64,000 nt of DNA. Origin: Bacteroidota bacterium. GTDB taxonomy: Bacteria > Bacteroidota > Bacteroidia > Flavobacteriales_F > PHOS-HE28. The stretch lies in NCBI GenBank assembly GCA_029573495.1, contig JAKQEI010000104.1:62001-126000 (forward strand), read 5' to 3'. A program made the position numbers and the translations under genes. Below, one piece after another: positions 27,501 through 35,262 of this stretch. The notes under the pieces are model-generated. The model was given only the letters and a program-made list of their open reading frames with translations. It was not told the DNA's origin and searched no databases. How positions within the stretch are numbered: the first letter of the stretch is position 1; each line of letters begins with the position of its first letter.

Positions 27501-30500
27501 CGGCAAGCCCCACCACGTCGATCACCGGACTTCCCATCGGCACCACGGTGCTGCGCTGGACGGTGAACAACGGACCATGCGGCAACACTTCGGATGAGGT
27601 GACCATCCGACGCTTCGATCCGAACAACCCGGTGGCGAACGCCGGTCCTGACCAGAGCATCTGTGTACCGGTCGCACCGAACATCGTGACCATGGCCGGC
27701 AGCAACGTGATCGCCCCGGCTGTTGGTACCTGGACGCTGGTCTCCGGGGGAGGCACCATAACGAACCCGAACAGTCCGACCACCCAGATCACCGGTCTTC
27801 CGATCGGCATCAGTGAATTCCGCTGGACCGTCAGCAACGGACCCTGCCCGAACGGGATCACACAGGATATCGTCCAGATCCGCGTCTTCGATTCCGGAAC
27901 TCCGGATGCTGACGCCGGACCGGATCAGTCGCTATGCACGATCAATGGAACCACCACCATGGCTGGGAGTGCGGTCGCATCGCCCTCAACCGGTCTTTGG
28001 ACGCTGGTGAGCGGAACCGGAACGATCGTGGACCCGAACAGCCCGACGACCCAGGTGACGGGTCTGCAGGTGGGGCAGAACATCTTCCAATGGACCGTGG
28101 ACAATGGACCTTGTGTGAACGGGATCACCACGGATCAGATGAGCATCTTCGTTTACGACCCGAGCAACCCGGTGGCCGCAGCGGGTCCGAACCAGAACAT
28201 CTGCACCTCCGTTGGCAACTCGATCACCCTGGAGGGAAGCCCGGTGATATTCCCCGCCACCGGTGTGTGGACCGTGGTGGGCAGTCCGGCGACCATCGTG
28301 GATCCGAACTCGCCGACCACGCAAGTGACCGGCCTTGCCACGGGTAATTACTCCTTCGTGTGGACGGTGAACAATGGCGTCTGCCCCAACCCGATCTCCA
28401 GCAGTACGAGCATCGTGGTCGTAGCCGATGGTACCGCACAGGCGGCGCTGGCCGGACCGGATCAAAGCGTGTGTGGCACCTCCAGTTCCGTGACGATGGC
28501 AGCCAACACGCCGACCGGAGTGGCAACAGGGTCCTGGAGCGTGGTCTCCGGATCGGCGAACTTCAGCAACGTCAACTCGGCTTCGACGACCGTGACCGGG
28601 CTGAGCATCGGGCTGAACAACCTGCGCTGGAGCATCGACAACGGCGCATGCGGCATCACCAGTGATGTCGTCACCATTTTCGTGTACGACCCGAACAACC
28701 CGGTAGCCAATGCCGGCCCGGACCAGCAGCTCTGCACCCCGACGACCAGTACCACCTTCGCCGGGAGCAGCTTGACCATTCCGGCCGTGGGTCAATGGAC
28801 CCTGGTGAGCGGTGCGGGTGTCATCGCCAACCCTTCTTCACCGACGAGCGCAGTGAGCGGTCTGGCGGTAGGGGAGAACGTGTTCCGGTGGCAGGTGAAC
28901 AACGGTGCATGTCCGAACCCCATCACCCAGGACCTCGTCAGCATCTTCGTGTATGACAACGGTGCAGCCGTGGCGAACGCAGGACCGGATCAGGAGATCT
29001 GTACACCGGCCTCATCAGTCACCCTGGTCGGCAACCCGCCGGTAGGATCGGCGATCGGCACTTGGACGAGGATCTCAGGGATCGGGACGATCACCGATCC
29101 CAACGACCCGAACACCACGGTAACGGCGCTCGGAGTGGGCCTCAACATCTTCGAGTGGTCCATCGCCAACGGGAGTTGCGGTACCACGACCGACCAGGTC
29201 AGCATCTTCGTGTTCGATGCCACCAACCCCAACGCCAACGCGGGGCCTGACCAGGAGATCTGCACGCCCGCAAGTACGGTCACCCTGGCTGGTAGCAACG
29301 TGATCTTCCCCGCCAGCGGTACCTGGACGCTCGTGAGTGGTTCCGGTACCATCACCACACCGAACAGTCAGACGAGCACTGTGACCGGACTCACGGTCGG
29401 GGAGAACATCTTCGAGTGGACCGTGCTCAATGGCCCCTGCGCGAACGGAGTGACCAGCGATCAGGTGAGCATCTTCGTATTCGATGAGACGAACCCGGTC
29501 GCTGCGGCCGGGCCGGACCAGCAGCTCTGTTCGCCGACCTCCACGAGCACATTGACCGGTAGCTCGGTGATCTTCCCGGCGTCGGGTTCGTGGTCACTTA
29601 CCCAAGGAACGGGGACGATAGCCGATCCGAACGCGCCGACCACATCCGTGAGCGGATTATCCGTGGGCATCAACATCTTCACATGGACCGTGGAGAATGG
29701 ACCCTGCGCGAACGGGACCACGACGGATGAAGTACGGATCCTCGTGTATGACGAGAACAACCCGGATGCTGATGCCGGTCCGGATCAGGAGATCTGCACC
29801 CCGAACAGTACGGTGACCTTGAGCGGCAGCGCGGTGACGACACCTGCCATCGGTACCTGGACGATCATCAGCGGCAGTGCGGTCATCGCGGATCCGAACG
29901 ACCCGAACACCACGATCAGTGGCCTTGGTGTCGGTGAGGTGGTGCTGGAGTGGACCGTGGACAATGGCCCCTGCGCCAACGGGACCACCACCGACCAGGT
30001 GAGCATCTTCATCTTCGATGAGAGCAACCCCGACGCAAACGCCGGTGCGGACCAGGACCTCTGCACTCCGAACACCATCACCAGCCTGGAGGGCAGTTCG
30101 GTGACCTTCCCTGCGGTGGGCACCTGGACACTGGTGAGCGGACAGGGATCGATCACCGATCCGAACGACCCGAACACCACGGTGACCGACCTTGGCGTGG
30201 GTGAGAACATCTTCGAATGGACCGTCTACAACGGACCCTGTGCGAACGGGACCACGAACGACCAGGTGAGCATCTTCCTGTTCGATCTGAACAACCCCGT
30301 ACCGGATGCCGGGCCGGACCAATCGCTGTGCACACCGACCACCTCGACCACCCTGCAGGGCAGCGGTGTGACCTTCCCGGCCTTTGGTACCTGGACCGTT
30401 ATCCAGGGAACCGGTGACTTCGCGAACCCGAATGATCCGAACACCACGGTGACCGGCCTGAGCATCGGCGAGAACATCTTCCAATGGACCATCGACAATG

Positions 30501-33500
30501 GCCCGTGTGAAACGGACGGCGGCTCGGATCAGGTGAGCATCTTCCTCTACTTCGACGAGAACCCCCTGGCCTTCGCCGGTCCTGATCAGGAACTATGCAC
30601 CATCAACGTGACCACCACGACGATGGCGGGCAGCGCGGTGACCTTCCCAGCCGTCGGCACCTGGACGCTCGTGAGCGGCACCGGTACCATCGCGAACCCG
30701 AACGACCCGAACACGGTCATCTTCGATCTCGGCATCGGGGAGAACATCTTCGCCTGGACCGTGGACAACGGGCCCTGCTCCAGTGGCATCACCACCGATC
30801 AGGTGAGCATACAGGTGTTCGACGAGAACAACCTCAACGCCAATGCTGGTCCCGATCAGGATCTGTGCACGCCTGCCACGAGCACCAGTTTGACAGGAAG
30901 TGCCCTCGTATTCCCGGCCACAGGCCTGTGGACCGTGGTGAGCGGCACAGGCACCATCACCGATCCCACCAACCCCAATACGACCATCACGGGACTGGGC
31001 GTGGGGACCATCGTGGTGGCCTGGACCGTGGACAACGGGCCTTGTTCGAGCGGGATCACCAGTGATCAGATGATCATCCGCTTATTCGATGAGAACAATC
31101 CCGTGGCCGATGCCGGACCCGATCAGGAGCTCTGCTCGAGCGATCCGCAGACCACCATGCAGGGAAGTGCGATCATCGCTCCGGCCAGCGGAACCTGGCA
31201 ACTGGTAAGCGGCACGGGTACCATCGTGGATCCCAGTTCGCCGACCACCCAGGTGACCGATCTCGCGATCGGGGAGAACATCTTCCTATGGACCGTGTCG
31301 AACGGACCTTGCGCGAACTCACTGACCGAGGACCTGGTGACCATCTACGTGTTCGACGAGAACAACCCTGATGCGGGCGCCGGACCGGACCAGCAGGTAT
31401 GTACACCCGTGACAGAGGCCATCATGGCGGGTACTCCATACACCTTCCCGGCCACCGGCACCTGGACCCTCGTGAGCGGTCAGGGCACCATCGGTGATCC
31501 AGACAACCCCAACGGTGTGATCACCGACCTCGGCATTGGCGTGAACACCTTCCGCTGGGAGGTGTACAATGGCGGTTGCACGAACCAGCTGACGAGTGAT
31601 GAGGTGGACATCGTCCTCTTCGATGCCTCTGCACCTCCTGCCGATGCCGGACCCGATCAGGAGTTCTGCGCGCCGGACGATGCGGCGACCATCACCGCCA
31701 ACCCACCGGTGGGTGCGGCGATCGGTACCTGGGCGCTCGTCCAAGGGACCGGTGTCATCGCGGACCCCTCCTCGCCGAGCACCACGGTCAGCGGCCTCAC
31801 CGTGGGCGAGAACATCTTCACCTGGACCCTGCAGGGCGGCATTTGTGTCACCACGGTGGATTCGGTGAGCCTCTTCGTCTTCGATCCGAACAACCCGATC
31901 GCGAACGCGGGTCTCGATCAGGAGCTCTGCATGCCGGAGGATTCGGTGATGATGGCGGGCAGCAACCTCATCTTCCCGGCCACCGGCACCTGGACGACCT
32001 TGATCGGCAGCGGTGTACCGCAGGCACCGAACGATCCGGGTACGATCATCACCGGGATCAGCCTTGGCCTCAACCGTTTCCAATGGGAGGTCTACAACGG
32101 TCCCTGTGCGAACAGTCTCACCGTGGACGTGGTGGATGTGACCCTCTACGATGACACCACTGCGGCCGCGAATGCCGGACCCGACCTGCAGCAGTGCCTG
32201 CCGATCACGGAGATCAACCTGCAAGGGGAGACCCCTCCCGCCCCTGCGGAAGGCACCTGGACACTGATCGCTGGTACCGGGGTGATCGCGGAGCCGAACA
32301 ACCCGACCACCTTGATCACCGGTCTCTCACAGGGGATCAACACCTTCGTATGGACCCTTGAATGGGATCCCTGCCCGAACAACGGCGTGCTCTCGGATAC
32401 GGTAAGCGTGTACGTGTATGATCCTGCGGCACCGCTGGCATCCGCAGGACCCGACCAACAGCTGTGTACCCCGACAAGTACATCGGTGCTCACGGGTAAC
32501 ACGCCGGCCATACCTGGCGTGGGCACCTGGACGGTGATCGGCGGAACCGCCGTGATCACGGATCCCAATGATCCCGTGAGTCCGGTATCCAACCTCGAGG
32601 TCGGTGAGCACACCCTGGTGTACGAGATCTACAACGGTATCTGTGGCTTCGGACCGCCGAGCACCGATACCCTGGTGATCCGGGTATATGACGGTGAGGC
32701 ACCCCCCGCGGCCGTGGGCGAGAGCATCAATGCCTGCACACCGGTGGATGACATCACGCTGCAGGGCAACACACCGGTCTTCCCAGCGATCGGCACCTGG
32801 ACCGGTGCGAGCGGTACGATCAATGCCCCGAATGATCCAGCTTCCACCGTGTCCGGCCTTGGTGTGGGTCAGCATGACTTCACCTGGACCATCGACAACG
32901 GCGCATGTGGAACGACCAGCGCGGTGCAGAGCGTCTTCATCTTCGATGATCAGGCGCCCGCGTCCGACGCCGGACCCGATCAGGAGTTGTGCCTGCCGAA
33001 CACCAGCGCCACACTCGCCGCCAACGCCGTGATCTTCCCGGCATCGGGCTTCTGGACCGTGATCGCCGGTGGCGGTGCGGTCACCGATCCGCTCTCTCCG
33101 ACCTCCGAGGTCACCGGCTTGACCCTTGGGACCAATACCCTGCGTTGGACGATCTCGAACGGCCCGTGCGGCACCACGCAGGACGAGGTGACCATCACCG
33201 TGTTCGATGACCAGCAACCCGTCGCCAACGCCGGACCTGATCAGCAGCTCTGCACGCCTGAGAGCAGTACGACCCTTGCCGGTAGTGCGGTCACCTTCCC
33301 CGCGACCGGTACCTGGGTGTTCGTGACCGGCTCCGCGACCCTGAGCGATGCCAACTCACCCACGGCCACCATATCCGGTCTCGCGGTCGGCGTATACGCG
33401 CTGCAATGGGTGGTGGACAACGGTCCTTGCGCAAGCGGTACGACCACCGATGAAGTGACCATCACGGTCTACGATGCTTCCAGTGCGCCGGCAGCGGCAG

Positions 33501-34288
33501 GTCCCGACCAGGACCTCTGTACTCCGATCACGGATCCGGTGACGATGCTCGCCAGTGCACCTTCGGCACCGGCGACCGGTCAGTGGACCCTGGTGAGCGG
33601 TGCGGCTACCATCACGGAGCCGGGTAGTCCCTTCACCACCATCTCGGACCTGGGTCTAGGGGAGAACGTCTTCGAATGGACGGTGGACAACGGTCCTTGC
33701 GGTACCACCACGGACCGGATCACCATCCGCGTCTTCGACAGCACCGTGCCAGCAGCGGATGCCGGCAATGATCAGGAGCTGTGCCAGCATGAGACCACGA
33801 CGGCCACCTTGGACGCGACGCCGGCCACCAGCACGGCCGTTGGTTCCTGGACCCTGCTTGCCGGAAGTGGGAACATCACCTCCCCGGGTGATCCGAACAC
33901 CACAGTCACCGGGCTCGCCCTGGGATCGAACGTGTTCGTTTGGACATTGAACAACGGCGCCTGTGGCAGCACCTCGGATACGGTGCGCATCGTGCTGAAG
34001 GATTGCCTGACGCTCACCATCCCGAACGCTTATTCGCCGAACGATGATGGGGTGAACGACATCTACACGATCGAGAACATCCAGTATTACCCGCAGAACA
34101 CCTTCATCGTGTTCAACCGATGGGGCAACAAGGTCTTCGAAGCCACGCCGTACACGAATACCTGGGACGGAACGAGCCAGTTCGGCTCGGCCTTCGGTGA
34201 GCTCCTCCCCGAAAGCACATACTACTACGTGCTCGACCCTGGAACAGGCGATGAGGCGTTCACCGGTTACATCTACCTGCGCCGCTAA
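24545..34288 (+). CDS. giant SprB-like surface protein with 31 tandem domains and gliding-type C-terminal sorting domain
   Basis: A 3247-residue protein. Residues 1-40 form a signal peptide (LIPFVAGTLLW, then AKA). Residues 40-415 hold a cysteine-rich module also found in the 15377 gene product, followed by an Ig-like domain. Residues about 416-3150 are 31 tandem domains of about 88 residues, consensus AGPDQxLCTP, then GTWTxVSGxGTI, VTGLxVGxNIFxWTVxNGPC and a linker FDxxNPxA. Every domain keeps two cysteines. The last 90 residues (AYSPNDDGVNDIY, FNRWGNKVF, GYIYLRR) are the gliding motility-associated C-terminal domain that directs T9SS type B export. By analogy with SprB it is probably a mobile or fixed surface adhesin paired with the downstream SprF-like protein. 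Adhesive role and gliding are inferred. Confidence 0.9.
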   Translation: MAEQRRLFNTAALAAAVRSSLLRYLIPFVAGTLLWQTEAKATHAMGGDITYECLGNNRYRINMSFFRDCNGVSAPTSCNNGDLSFNVRSTTCSANFNACFVRQSIDIVTPICDGAVDRCTNPSGTYGVERHRYSAIIDLSAWAGCGTDWIIDWDLCCRNNAITSLNNPGNRDLYLSARLDNTVTPCNSSPRFINDPVPFGCVGQPIVYNHGVTDLAGDSLSFELAPARGSGGSTIPYSNGYTFQQPVITNGGANAVTIDPVTGTIRFTPSIAQFAVVTVLVREYRNGVQIGQYLRDLQFAIIACNNNNPTVSGINGTNSFVYNVCAGTNFCFDVNSADVDAAQNVIMTWNGAIPTATFTTTNVPRPVGTFCWTPTIADIGQQIFTVSVEDDACVLNGSSTVGYLINITPPLTPAVAGPDQSVCGFTATLAGQQPYTQAQGTWTVVSGAGTFANANNPTTTVSGLSTGDNVFRWTVNYQTCGTTSDDVVIRAYDPGHPAASAGPAQDLCLPTNSTTLAANVAVAPAVGTWTLVSGAGTITTPNSPTSTVTGLGQGTNVFRWTIDNGACTPPTSSQVTIRVFSNVQPAANAGPDQQLCSPTLSTTLAGNAPIAPASGQWTVVSGTGTFANASVRNTTVSGLSIGVNRLRWTINNGPCTPPTTSDDVDIVVFNPASPNANAGPAQQVCAANATLAGNAPLAPATGLWTVVSGTGTFANASSPTTAVSGLAVGPNVFQWTLNNGPCANGITTSQVTITRFDGTAPGAAAGPDQSLCTAAGSSFASTTLAATAALAPATGTWTVVSGTATITNPNSPTSTVTGIPVGVTTLRWTISNGPCPPNSPTDDVVIRVFDRNAPAANAGPAQNLCAPVTSVTLAANAATAPAAGTWTVVSGTGTFANVNSPTTTVTGLAFGANVYRWTINNGPCPGAITSSDVTITLFNPAIAAANAGPDQETCGVSTATLAGSAVAAPATGTWTVVSGAATFANAASPTTSITGLPIGTTVLRWTVNNGPCGNTSDEVTIRRFDPNNPVANAGPDQSICVPVAPNIVTMAGSNVIAPAVGTWTLVSGGGTITNPNSPTTQITGLPIGISEFRWTVSNGPCPNGITQDIVQIRVFDSGTPDADAGPDQSLCTINGTTTMAGSAVASPSTGLWTLVSGTGTIVDPNSPTTQVTGLQVGQNIFQWTVDNGPCVNGITTDQMSIFVYDPSNPVAAAGPNQNICTSVGNSITLEGSPVIFPATGVWTVVGSPATIVDPNSPTTQVTGLATGNYSFVWTVNNGVCPNPISSSTSIVVVADGTAQAALAGPDQSVCGTSSSVTMAANTPTGVATGSWSVVSGSANFSNVNSASTTVTGLSIGLNNLRWSIDNGACGITSDVVTIFVYDPNNPVANAGPDQQLCTPTTSTTFAGSSLTIPAVGQWTLVSGAGVIANPSSPTSAVSGLAVGENVFRWQVNNGACPNPITQDLVSIFVYDNGAAVANAGPDQEICTPASSVTLVGNPPVGSAIGTWTRISGIGTITDPNDPNTTVTALGVGLNIFEWSIANGSCGTTTDQVSIFVFDATNPNANAGPDQEICTPASTVTLAGSNVIFPASGTWTLVSGSGTITTPNSQTSTVTGLTVGENIFEWTVLNGPCANGVTSDQVSIFVFDETNPVAAAGPDQQLCSPTSTSTLTGSSVIFPASGSWSLTQGTGTIADPNAPTTSVSGLSVGINIFTWTVENGPCANGTTTDEVRILVYDENNPDADAGPDQEICTPNSTVTLSGSAVTTPAIGTWTIISGSAVIADPNDPNTTISGLGVGEVVLEWTVDNGPCANGTTTDQVSIFIFDESNPDANAGADQDLCTPNTITSLEGSSVTFPAVGTWTLVSGQGSITDPNDPNTTVTDLGVGENIFEWTVYNGPCANGTTNDQVSIFLFDLNNPVPDAGPDQSLCTPTTSTTLQGSGVTFPAFGTWTVIQGTGDFANPNDPNTTVTGLSIGENIFQWTIDNGPCETDGGSDQVSIFLYFDENPLAFAGPDQELCTINVTTTTMAGSAVTFPAVGTWTLVSGTGTIANPNDPNTVIFDLGIGENIFAWTVDNGPCSSGITTDQVSIQVFDENNLNANAGPDQDLCTPATSTSLTGSALVFPATGLWTVVSGTGTITDPTNPNTTITGLGVGTIVVAWTVDNGPCSSGITSDQMIIRLFDENNPVADAGPDQELCSSDPQTTMQGSAIIAPASGTWQLVSGTGTIVDPSSPTTQVTDLAIGENIFLWTVSNGPCANSLTEDLVTIYVFDENNPDAGAGPDQQVCTPVTEAIMAGTPYTFPATGTWTLVSGQGTIGDPDNPNGVITDLGIGVNTFRWEVYNGGCTNQLTSDEVDIVLFDASAPPADAGPDQEFCAPDDAATITANPPVGAAIGTWALVQGTGVIADPSSPSTTVSGLTVGENIFTWTLQGGICVTTVDSVSLFVFDPNNPIANAGLDQELCMPEDSVMMAGSNLIFPATGTWTTLIGSGVPQAPNDPGTIITGISLGLNRFQWEVYNGPCANSLTVDVVDVTLYDDTTAAANAGPDLQQCLPITEINLQGETPPAPAEGTWTLIAGTGVIAEPNNPTTLITGLSQGINTFVWTLEWDPCPNNGVLSDTVSVYVYDPAAPLASAGPDQQLCTPTSTSVLTGNTPAIPGVGTWTVIGGTAVITDPNDPVSPVSNLEVGEHTLVYEIYNGICGFGPPSTDTLVIRVYDGEAPPAAVGESINACTPVDDITLQGNTPVFPAIGTWTGASGTINAPNDPASTVSGLGVGQHDFTWTIDNGACGTTSAVQSVFIFDDQAPASDAGPDQELCLPNTSATLAANAVIFPASGFWTVIAGGGAVTDPLSPTSEVTGLTLGTNTLRWTISNGPCGTTQDEVTITVFDDQQPVANAGPDQQLCTPESSTTLAGSAVTFPATGTWVFVTGSATLSDANSPTATISGLAVGVYALQWVVDNGPCASGTTTDEVTITVYDASSAPAAAGPDQDLCTPITDPVTMLASAPSAPATGQWTLVSGAATITEPGSPFTTISDLGLGENVFEWTVDNGPCGTTTDRITIRVFDSTVPAADAGNDQELCQHETTTATLDATPATSTAVGSWTLLAGSGNITSPGDPNTTVTGLALGSNVFVWTLNNGACGSTSDTVRIVLKDCLTLTIPNAYSPNDDGVNDIYTIENIQYYPQNTFIVFNRWGNKVFEATPYTNTWDGTSQFGSAFGELLPESTYYYVLDPGTGDEAFTGYIYLRR
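25790..34000 (+). repeat. 31 tandem repeats of about 265 bp in the giant surface gene
   Basis: The coding array contains 31 in-frame units of 85-94 codons, each beginning near AGPDQ or a variant (AGPAQ, AGPNQ, AGADQ, AGNDQ, AGLDQ) and ending in a short acidic or Asn/Pro linker. Units 1-7 mostly carry FANA or FANV plus SPTT, units 8-22 mainly carry DPN with SPTT or DPNTT. Unit 27 (from about 32690) is the most divergent, reading VGESINACTP in place of AGPDQ, and is short. DNA identity varies, so the array is old in part but has stretches, such as units 13-19, that look recently exchanged. Confidence 0.9.
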
Positions 34289-35262
34289 TGAACATGCGCT
34301 CAACAGCCACGCGCAACATGCACGAACAGATGAACAGCATCGCGAAACGGATCAAGGGCACGGCGCTGACGTTGCTGCTCACCACGGGCCTCTTCGCCCA
34401 GCAGGATCCGCAGTTCACCCAGTACATGTTCAACCTGCTTGCGATCAACCCGGCCTACGCCGGCAGCGCGGACAGGGTGAGCTTGAAAGCCCTCAGTCGC
34501 CACCAATGGGTGGGATTCGAAGGGGCACCCACCACCCAGACGCTCACGGTGCACTCACCGCTGGGACGCGAGAGCATCGCGCTCGGTGGGACCGTGATGC
34601 GTGACAGCCACGGGCCCATCACCCAGTACACCTTCATGGCGGACTTCGCCTATCGGATCTTCATGGGTGATGCGAAGCTCGCCTTCGGCCTGAAGGGCGG
34701 GCTCAACCTCTTCCAGGGACAGTTCGCCGACCTCAGTCCGCTGGTCCAGGGCGACCAGGTGTTCCAACAGAACGTGAGCACGAAGATGGACCCACAATTC
34801 GGCTTCGGGGTGATGTACTACAGCGATCGCTATTTCCTCGGCCTGAGCACACCGAAACTGCTGCGCACGGAGTTCTTCGAGACCGATTCGCTCGCCTTCG
34901 TCTCCTCCCCCGGTCAGCGTCCGCACTACTTCCTCACGGGTGGTTATGTGTTCGACATGGGGCTCTATCACAAGTTCAAGCCCACCTTCCTGGTGAAGGC
35001 CGTGCAGGGTGCACCGATCAGCTTCGACCTCAGTGCCAACTTCCTGTTCTACGAGAAGTTCTGGCTGGGGGCCATGTACCGCCACACCGATGCGGTGGGC
35101 GCCCTGGCCCAATACTACATCACCGATGACCTATCCGTGGGTTATGCCTACGACTACCCGTTGAGCACCCTGCGCAACTACAGTGGAGGTTCGCACGAGG
35201 TGATGCTGGGCCTCGACCTCGGTAAGAAGCCGAAAGGCATCCGTTCACCACGCTACTTCTGA
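34288..35262 (+). CDS. PorP/SprF family outer-membrane protein
   Basis: A 324-residue protein with the family start QQDPQFTQYMFNLLAINPAYAGS just after a signal peptide (TALTLLLTTGLFAQ), then a region of beta strands (ALGGTVMRDSHGPITQY, AYRIFMGDAKLAFGLKGG, FGFGVMYYSDRYFLGLSTP). SprF-type proteins sit in the outer membrane and are needed to display partner SprB-type adhesins carrying type B sorting domains; each giant protein often has its own SprF. The start overlaps the last base of the giant gene stop (TAATG), so translation is coupled. Met at 34330 (MNSIAKR) is an alternative start closer to the signal peptide. Confidence 0.92.
   Translation: MNMRSTATRNMHEQMNSIAKRIKGTALTLLLTTGLFAQQDPQFTQYMFNLLAINPAYAGSADRVSLKALSRHQWVGFEGAPTTQTLTVHSPLGRESIALGGTVMRDSHGPITQYTFMADFAYRIFMGDAKLAFGLKGGLNLFQGQFADLSPLVQGDQVFQQNVSTKMDPQFGFGVMYYSDRYFLGLSTPKLLRTEFFETDSLAFVSSPGQRPHYFLTGGYVFDMGLYHKFKPTFLVKAVQGAPISFDLSANFLFYEKFWLGAMYRHTDAVGALAQYYITDDLSVGYAYDYPLSTLRNYSGGSHEVMLGLDLGKKPKGIRSPRYF

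Noticed and set aside
25790-34000. Regular direct repeats that might suggest a CRISPR array or satellite.
   Set aside because: The period is about 265 bp, all units are in one reading frame and encode a conserved domain.
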